Assembly: GCA_024639035.1 (NCBI GenBank)
Contig: JAHEJE010000069.1
Span: 1-10,700, forward strand
Length of the DNA: 10,700 nt
Reading direction: 5' to 3'
Source of the DNA: Alphaproteobacteria bacterium
GTDB taxonomy: Bacteria > Pseudomonadota > Alphaproteobacteria > Rhizobiales > Aestuariivirgaceae
Shown piece after piece: positions 5,822 through 10,700 of this stretch. Position 1 is the stretch's first letter. The number at the start of each line of letters is the position of its first letter. The notes below the pieces were generated by a model. That model was given only the letters and a program-made list of their open reading frames with translations, was not told the origin of the DNA and did not search any database. A program made the position numbers and the translations under genes.

Positions 5822-6304
5822 TCAACCGCGGTGATAGGGATGATTCAGCAAAATAGTGACTGACCGGTAAATTTGCTCGGCCAGCATGATCCTCGCCAAC
5901 CGGTGCGGCCAGGTCATGCGGCCCATCGACACCTGCAGGCTGGCGCGGGCCTTGACGGCGCTTGAATGTCCGTCGGGTCCGCCGATCAGGAAGGCAAGAT
6001 CGCTGGTGCCGATGTCGATGCGTTTGCCGATCTCGCCGGCCAGTTCCTGGCTGGTTAGCGTCTTGCCCCGTTCGTCCATGGCGACGATGAACGCCGCGGC
6101 CGGGCACGCACCGAGCAACCGGGCCGCCTCATCGGTGCGGCGCAGCTCGGCGGTCTTGGCCTGGGATTCGGCGTGTTCGGTCACCGTCAGCGACGCAATT
6201 CCGACCTGCCGGGCCAACTGTCCCACCCGCGAGAAATAGTGCTCGGCCAGTTCCCGCTCGGGACCGGTCTTGAGCTTGCCGACGGCAGCGACGTGCAGTT
6301 TCAC
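5822..6304 (-). CDS. rlmH: 23S rRNA (pseudouridine-1915 N3)-methyltransferase
   Basis: This 160-residue SPOUT-class methyltransferase begins (V/M)KLHVAAVGKLKTGPERELAEHY. It carries MDERGK (76-81), the SAM-binding knot motif LIGGPDG (106-112), and the conserved C-terminal HPYHR (155-159). RlmH methylates pseudouridine 1915 in helix 69 of 23S rRNA in assembled 70S ribosomes. The GTG at 6302-6304 is chosen as start because it yields the family length and N-terminus and leaves a 19-base gap after rsfS. The TTG- or ATG-type extension to 6352 would add 16 residues unlike the family and overlap rsfS by 29 bases. It is the gene after rsfS, a pairing seen in very many bacteria. Confidence 0.95.
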   Translation of the reverse strand: MKLHVAAVGKLKTGPERELAEHYFSRVGQLARQVGIASLTVTEHAESQAKTAELRRTDEAARLLGACPAAAFIVAMDERGKTLTSQELAGEIGKRIDIGTSDLAFLIGGPDGHSSAVKARASLQVSMGRMTWPHRLARIMLAEQIYRSVTILLNHPYHRG

Positions 6305-6323
6305 AATTTCCGGGATCCGATCC

Positions 6324-6755
6324 CTAATGAACGGCCTGATCGGCAGGCGCATCGGCCGACCACAGTTTCTCCAGATTGTAGAAACTGCGCACCTCCGGCC
6401 GGAAGATATGCACGATCACATCGCCGGCGTCGATCAGCACCCAGTCGCAATGCGGCAGGCCTTCGACCTTGAGGCCCTTGAAGCCGGCCTTCTTCAGTTT
6501 CTCGCCAAGCTGTTCGGCGATCGCCGCCACATGGCGGTTGGAGCGACCGGACGCAATCACCATTTGGTCGGCCAGCGCCGCCTTGCCATCCAGAGCAAGG
6601 GTCACGATGTCTTCGGCCTTGGCGTCTTCCAGATTCTTGATGACGGTCTTCAGAAGTTTTGGATTGGTTTTGCTCTTAGCCACGTAACCATCCGTGGCGG
6701 CCCGCTTTTTCGCGCCGCCTTGTCTTGCAACATTTGCCAGGGGGTCGTTCCTCAT
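6324..6755 (-). CDS. rsfS: Ribosomal silencing factor RsfS
   Basis: The protein belongs to the RsfS/Iojap (DUF143) family. The core runs from LEDAKAEDIVTLAL (about residue 42) through ASGRSNRHVAAIAEQL, VEGLPHCDWVLIDAGDVIVHIFRPEVRSFYNLEKLW. It binds ribosomal protein uL14 on the 50S subunit and blocks subunit joining under slow growth. From the ATG at 6753-6755 it has 143 residues with a basic, non-conserved N-terminal extension of about 35 residues. A GTG at 6681-6683 with GGATGG upstream would give 119 residues, nearer the core family size, so the start is uncertain. It follows nadD after 157 bases, the widest gap in the cluster, and precedes rlmH. Confidence 0.93.
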   Translation of the reverse strand: MRNDPLANVARQGGAKKRAATDGYVAKSKTNPKLLKTVIKNLEDAKAEDIVTLALDGKAALADQMVIASGRSNRHVAAIAEQLGEKLKKAGFKGLKVEGLPHCDWVLIDAGDVIVHIFRPEVRSFYNLEKLWSADAPADQAVH

Positions 6756-6912
6756 GCAGGCCGGGCAGATCAGTAGTCTGCGGCCAGGCCATGGTGGTCG
6801 GAATGTTTGCAATCACCTTGCTTACAGCGTTCCTCAGATTGCGCAATCGTCTACTCTTGCAGCTTAGGTCGAACCGCGCCCCGGTTTCAAGGACAGATTG
6901 GTCGCAGCCGGC
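6756..6912 (-). promoter_or_regulatory. 157-base nadD-rsfS gap with a 12-bp palindrome
   Basis: The gap contains the perfect palindrome GATTGCGCAATC (6837-6848), a further GATTGC nearby on the minus strand, and a small AACCG/CGGTT hairpin closer to nadD. No intrinsic terminator and no convincing -35/-10 pair is visible. It may hold an internal promoter or operator for rsfS and the genes after it. Confidence 0.25.
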
Positions 6913-7536
6913 TCAGTCCGTTGCCGCTGAACGGATGCGCGTCGAACTTTCCCGGCGCAACCGGATCGGCAGGAAACACCAGGCCGGCGCCGGGCAGTCG
7001 GCCAGCAGGCCCGCGTCGTAGACATCAAGCCGCCGTCCGGCAAGGTGTCGCGCGGCAACACTGTTCAGGGCTTTCAACGACCAGCCGGGCCGGTCGAACA
7101 CGGCAAGCGGCAGCCTCGCCGGGATGGTTTGCCAGTCGTGCCAGCGCTCGAGGCCGGCAAAGCTGTCGGCGCCCATGATCCAGACGAAACGCCCGGCCGC
7201 CAGCACCGGGCCCAGCGCATGCAGGGTCTGGGCCGTGGTCCGGGTTTGCAGCTGCTGCTCGAAATCGCAAACCACCAGCCGGGGATGCCGCGCCATGTCC
7301 TGCGCCCGCGCCAGGCGTTCCGCGAAGTCGCCGTTTTCGCGCGGGTCTTTCAGCGGATTCTGCGGTGACACCATCCACCACACCCGGTCAAGCTGCAATC
7401 GCTTCAGGGCCTTAAGGCTGACCGCCAGGTGTCCGGCGTGGGCCGGATTGAACGACCCGCCGAACAGGCCGATGCGCAGGCCGGCGAACGGCGGCAGCCG
7501 CAGGCTCGACAGGGGCTTGTTGCGAAACACCGGCAT
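6913..7536 (-). CDS. nadD: Nicotinate-nucleotide adenylyltransferase
   Basis: This 207-residue nucleotidyltransferase makes nicotinic acid adenine dinucleotide (deamido-NAD) from nicotinate mononucleotide and ATP, the adenylylation step of NAD synthesis in the cytoplasm. It shows GLFGGSFNPAHAGH (residues 23-36), the GxFxPxHxGH motif with His33 and His36. Further in are WWMVSPQNPLK, WIMGADSFAGLERWHDW, and the C-terminal ESSTRIR (196-202), equivalent to the ISxTxIR motif that binds phosphate. About 20 extra residues precede the core, as in other rhizobial NadD. The ATG at 7534-7536 begins six bases after the proA stop, so it is almost certainly co-transcribed with proA. Confidence 0.95.
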   Translation of the reverse strand: MPVFRNKPLSSLRLPPFAGLRIGLFGGSFNPAHAGHLAVSLKALKRLQLDRVWWMVSPQNPLKDPRENGDFAERLARAQDMARHPRLVVCDFEQQLQTRTTAQTLHALGPVLAAGRFVWIMGADSFAGLERWHDWQTIPARLPLAVFDRPGWSLKALNSVAARHLAGRRLDVYDAGLLADCPAPAWCFLPIRLRRESSTRIRSAATD

Positions 7537-7542
7537 CAGCCG

Positions 7543-8823
7543 TCAGGGCCGCGTCTGGCCTGTACCGCGCACCTGGTACTTGAAGGTGGTCAATTGCTCC
7601 AGGCCGACCGGCCCGCGCGCGTGCAGCTTGCCGGTGGCAATACCGATCTCGGCCCCGAAGCCGAACTCGCCGCCATCGGCGAACTGGGTCGAGGCATTGT
7701 GCAGCACGATGGCCGAGTCGACCTCATTGAGAAAGCGCTCGGCGCTCTTGGCATTGGCGGTGACGATGGTCTCGGTATGCTGCGAGCCATAGTGGGCGAT
7801 ATGCTCCACCGCCGCCGTGACGCCATCGACCACGCGCGCCGAGATGACCGCATCGAGATACTCCGTCGACCAGTCGTCCTCGCTGGCCGGCTCGACCCGC
7901 GCATCGACCGCCTGCACCGCCTCGTCGCCACGCACCCGGCACTCGGCATCGAGCAGCGCACCGACCAGCGGCGCCAGATGCTTGGCCGCACCGGCCCGAT
8001 CGACCAGCAACGTTTCCGCCGCCCCGCAAATCCCCGTGCGCCGCAGCTTGGAGTTGATCACGATGTCGCGCGCCATGTCGGTGTCGGCACCAGCATCGAC
8101 ATAGACATGGCAGATGCCTTCCAGATGCGCAAACACCGGCACCCGCGCCTCGTCCTGCACCCGCCCGACCAAGCTCTTGCCGCCGCGCGGCACGATGAGG
8201 TCGACCGTGCCATCCAGGCCGTCGAGCATCATGCCGACGGCGGACCGGTCCGGCACCGGCACCATCTGGATTGCGGCTTCCGGCAGCCCCGCAGCCCGCA
8301 GACCCGCCTGCAGGCACGAAACAATGACACCGGACGACTGGAAACTGTCCGACCCGCCGCGCAGGATGGCGGCATTGCCCGACTTCATGCACAGGGCGCC
8401 GGCATCCGCCGTCACGTTCGGCCGGCTTTCATAAATGATCCCGATGACACCGATCGGCACCCGCACCCGGGTGATTTTCAAGCCGTTCGGCCGCGTCCAT
8501 TCGCTCATCGTCGCACCCACCGGATCGGGCAGACCGGCGATATCCTCTAGCCCGGCAGCCATCGCCTCGACACGGTCGGGGTCGAGCGTCAGCCGGTCGA
8601 TAAACGAGGCCTTGCGCTCCAGCGACTGCGCCAGCGCGACGTCCCTGGCATTGGCCGCCAGAATGTCGTCCATGCCTGTCCGGATCGCCGCCGCCATTGC
8701 CGCAAGGGCTGCGTTCTTGGTCTCTTCCGGGGCAATCGCCAGGGCGTGGGCAGCGTCGCGCGCCGCCTCTCCCAGCGCCAGCATCTCGCGGCGGACATCG
8801 CCGGTGTCATGTGCAAGGCTCAT
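7543..8823 (-). CDS. proA: Gamma-glutamyl phosphate reductase
   Basis: This 426-residue enzyme of the aldehyde dehydrogenase superfamily reduces gamma-glutamyl phosphate to glutamate semialdehyde with NADPH, the second step of proline synthesis. Recognisable stretches are VRVPIGVIGIIYESRPNVTADA, LCMKSGNAAILRGGSD, DLIVPRGGKSLV, and NSKLRRTGICGAAETLLVD, where Cys266 is the catalytic thiol. GPVGLEQLTTFKYQVRGTGQ closes the protein as in the family. The ATG at 8821-8823 is preferred: AAGGGG lies about nine bases upstream and family length fits. An ATG at 8851-8853 in the same frame would add ten residues and overlap proB by eight bases. It sits between proB and nadD on one transcript. Confidence 0.97.
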   Translation of the reverse strand: MSLAHDTGDVRREMLALGEAARDAAHALAIAPEETKNAALAAMAAAIRTGMDDILAANARDVALAQSLERKASFIDRLTLDPDRVEAMAAGLEDIAGLPDPVGATMSEWTRPNGLKITRVRVPIGVIGIIYESRPNVTADAGALCMKSGNAAILRGGSDSFQSSGVIVSCLQAGLRAAGLPEAAIQMVPVPDRSAVGMMLDGLDGTVDLIVPRGGKSLVGRVQDEARVPVFAHLEGICHVYVDAGADTDMARDIVINSKLRRTGICGAAETLLVDRAGAAKHLAPLVGALLDAECRVRGDEAVQAVDARVEPASEDDWSTEYLDAVISARVVDGVTAAVEHIAHYGSQHTETIVTANAKSAERFLNEVDSAIVLHNASTQFADGGEFGFGAEIGIATGKLHARGPVGLEQLTTFKYQVRGTGQTRP

Positions 8824-8845
8824 CTGTGTTACCCCTTGAATGAAC

Positions 8846-9970
8846 TCAACCATTGCGATCCATCACAACAAGATCGTCACGATGGATCATTTCATTGCGC
8901 CCGGTAAAGCCTATAAGTGCGGCAATCTCGCGGCTGTGCTGCCCGGCGATCTTGGCCGCATCGGCACAGTCATAGGCGATCAGCCCGCGCGCCACCTCGA
9001 CACCGTCCGGGCCGATGATGCTGACTGTATCGCCGCGCATGAATTGGCCCTCGACGCCCGTCACGCCGGCTGGCAGCAGGCTCTTGCCCTGGCCGAGAGC
9101 GGCCTGCGCACCGGCATCGACATGCAGCTTGCCGCCGGGAACGAGACTGCCGGCAATCCACCGCTTGCGCGCCGCCGCCGGCGACCGGGCCGCCGCGAAC
9201 CAGGTGCAGCGCCCGCCCTTGAGCACCTGCCGCAGCGGATGGAGCGGCGCGCCAGGCGCGATCATCATGTTGGCGCCGGCATCCATGGCGATCCGCGCCG
9301 CCTCGAGCTTGGTGATCATGCCGCCGGAGCCGATTTCGGACCCGGGCTTGCCGGCCATCGCCACGATGTCCGGCGTGATCTGGTCGACTTGCGCCACAAA
9401 TTCCGCCCCCGGCTGATCCGGCGCTGCCGTGTACAGCCCATCGACATCCGACAGCAGCACCAGGCAATCGGCCGACATCATCGAAGTCACCCGCGCCGCC
9501 AGCCGGTCGTTGTCGCCATAGCGGATTTCCGACGTCGCCACCGTGTCGTTCTCGTTGATCACCGGCACCGCCCCCTGCCTGAGCAGGGTATTGAGCGTCG
9601 CCCGGGCATTGAGATAGCGCCGGCGCACTTCGGTATCGGTCAGCGTCAGCAGCACCTGGCCGGTCGTCATGCCCTCATCGCCCAGCGCTGCCGACCAGGC
9701 CTGGGCCAGCGAAATCTGACCCGCCGCCGCTGCCGCCTGCTTCTGTTCCAGCTTCAAGGCACCCGACTTCAGCCCGAGCAGTCGACGCCCGATGGCAATG
9801 GCCCCGGACGACACGATCAGAACATCGGCCCCGCCCTTGCGCAAATCCGCGATGTCGTCTGCAAGGCTGGCCAGCCAGTCCCGCTTCACCGCACCGCTGG
9901 CCTGATCGACCAGCAGCACCGAGCCGACCTTGATGACGACCCGCCGCGCCGATTTCAACCGCGCCGTCAT
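8846..9970 (-). CDS. proB: Glutamate 5-kinase
   Basis: This 374-residue enzyme phosphorylates glutamate with ATP, the first and normally proline-inhibited step of proline synthesis. The amino-acid kinase domain (about 8-255) shows VVIKVGS (Lys14), VSSGAIAIGRRLL, PVINENDTVAT (136-146), YGDNDRLAA, LLSDVDGLYT, and GSGGMITKLEAA (Lys221). The C-terminal PUA domain (about 278-365, GGKLHVDAGA to RNEMIHRDDLVVM) is present, as in the E. coli type. The ATG at 9968-9970 overlaps the obgE stop as ATGA, showing translational coupling. ProB passes its labile product to ProA, and the adjacency of the genes fits this. Confidence 0.97.
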   Translation of the reverse strand: MTARLKSARRVVIKVGSVLLVDQASGAVKRDWLASLADDIADLRKGGADVLIVSSGAIAIGRRLLGLKSGALKLEQKQAAAAAGQISLAQAWSAALGDEGMTTGQVLLTLTDTEVRRRYLNARATLNTLLRQGAVPVINENDTVATSEIRYGDNDRLAARVTSMMSADCLVLLSDVDGLYTAAPDQPGAEFVAQVDQITPDIVAMAGKPGSEIGSGGMITKLEAARIAMDAGANMMIAPGAPLHPLRQVLKGGRCTWFAAARSPAAARKRWIAGSLVPGGKLHVDAGAQAALGQGKSLLPAGVTGVEGQFMRGDTVSIIGPDGVEVARGLIAYDCADAAKIAGQHSREIAALIGFTGRNEMIHRDDLVVMDRNG

Positions 9971-10700
9971 GGCTGCCAGCCGTCGCCGGCTTCGGTCGTT
10001 TCGGGCGTTCGTTCCGCCGCCCGGCGCGCTTCGACATGCTCAAGCAACCTGAACATCGCCGCGCGCACGCCCTCACCGGTCGCGCCTGAAACCGCCAGCA
10101 CCTCGTCGCCGGTCTCAGCCTCCAGTGCGCCCCGCAGCTCAGCGTTGCGCTGGTCATCGACGGCATCGGTCTTGTTCAGCGCCACCACCTGCGGCTTGTC
10201 CATCAGGTCCGCGCCATAGGCCTCAAGCTCGCCACGCACGGTATGGTAATCCGCCACCGGGTCCTCGCTGGTTGCATCGACCAGATGCAGCAACGCCGCG
10301 CAGCGTTCGATGTGGCCGAGAAACCGGTCGCCGATGCCGGCGCCTTCATGCGCCCCTTCGATGAGGCCGGGAATATCGGCCAGCACGAAACTGTTATCAT
10401 CGAGCGACACCACGCCAAGCTGCGGATGCAGCGTCGTAAAAGGATAATCGGCAATCTTCGGTCTGGCCGCCGACACCGCCGCCAGCAGCGTCGACTTGCC
10501 GGCGTTCGGCAGGCCGACCAGCCCGGCATCGGCGATCAGCTTCAGCCGCAGCCATATCCACATCTCCTCGCCCGCCTCGCCGGGATTGGCATGGCGCGGC
10601 GCCCGGTTGGTCGACGATTTGAAGCGCGCATTGCCGAAGCCGCCGTTGCCGCCGCGCGCCAGCGTCACCCGCTGACCTTCCTCGGTCAGATCGGCGATCA
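9967..10700 (-). CDS. obgE: Obg-family ribosome-assembly GTPase, C-terminal part (5' end beyond window)
   Basis: The visible 243 codons begin inside the glycine-rich Obg fold (IADLTEEGQRVTLARGGNGG) and contain the complete GTPase domain. The P-loop GLPNAGKS is encoded at 10492-10515. Switch I is DYPFTTLHPQLG, G3 is DIPGLIEGAH (from 10377), G4 is NKTD (10165-10176), and G5 is SGATGEG. ObgE/CgtA is an essential GTPase in 50S assembly and stress response. The protein ends soon after the G domain with an acidic tail (AERTPETTEAGDGWQP) and has no additional C-terminal OCT-type domain, as usual in alphaproteobacteria. About 110 N-terminal residues should lie beyond base 10700. It overlaps proB by four bases (ATGA). 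Confidence 0.96.
   Translation of the reverse strand, partial: IADLTEEGQRVTLARGGNGGFGNARFKSSTNRAPRHANPGEAGEEMWIWLRLKLIADAGLVGLPNAGKSTLLAAVSAARPKIADYPFTTLHPQLGVVSLDDNSFVLADIPGLIEGAHEGAGIGDRFLGHIERCAALLHLVDATSEDPVADYHTVRGELEAYGADLMDKPQVVALNKTDAVDDQRNAELRGALEAETGDEVLAVSGATGEGVRAAMFRLLEHVEARRAAERTPETTEAGDGWQP

Noticed and set aside
8840..10219. Long plus-strand open frame (459 codons) opposite proB and the end of obgE
   Set aside because: Shadow of two well-recognised genes; Arg/His/Gln-rich sequence without family features. The same holds for the 373-codon frame at 7429-8550 opposite proA.

Overview
The window is an ordinary stretch of a high-GC alphaproteobacterial chromosome, most probably from the Hyphomicrobiales (Rhizobiales). 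The basis is gene order and protein character: obgE-proB-proA-nadD-rsfS-rlmH-envC-ctpA in one direction is an arrangement I know from that order. No rRNA, tRNA, CRISPR array or transposase gene was found. Genus cannot be assigned from the sequence alone.

Layout, left to right. 1-291 (minus): the N-terminal 97 residues of a quinone-oxidoreductase-type MDR enzyme, cut by the window edge. 292-973: a 680-base stretch without a convincing gene. It holds a 265-bp structured element (461-725) bounded by perfect 33-bp inverted repeats with two further stem-loops inside, and a leftward intrinsic terminator on each side of it (about 407-432 and 786-830). 974-2445 (minus): a two-gene unit, a DMT/EamA-type membrane transporter followed by a VOC-fold metalloenzyme. 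2626-3072 (plus): a small exported mono-haem c-type cytochrome, the only plus-strand gene. 3123-10700 (minus): a tightly packed operon-like run of eight genes, read from right to left as obgE (5' end beyond the window), proB, proA, nadD, rsfS, rlmH, an envC-type murein hydrolase activator, and a ctpA-type S41 peptidase.

The long cluster combines ribosome functions (ObgE GTPase, RsfS silencing factor, RlmH 23S rRNA methyltransferase), the first two steps of proline synthesis (ProB, ProA), NAD synthesis (NadD) and cell-envelope remodelling (EnvC-like protein plus periplasmic processing protease). Translational coupling is visible at obgE/proB (ATGA), proB/proA (closely spaced or overlapping) and envC/ctpA (TAATG). 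The one loose joint is the 157-base gap between nadD and rsfS, which contains a 12-bp palindrome.

The most unusual object is the 461-725 element. On paper it folds into a three-way junction: a 33-bp closing stem with two long imperfect hairpins. It encodes no plausible protein and sits between genes. It resembles a non-autonomous mobile or palindromic repeat (MITE-like), or a large structured nucleic acid. I cannot tell from one copy whether it is a described family.
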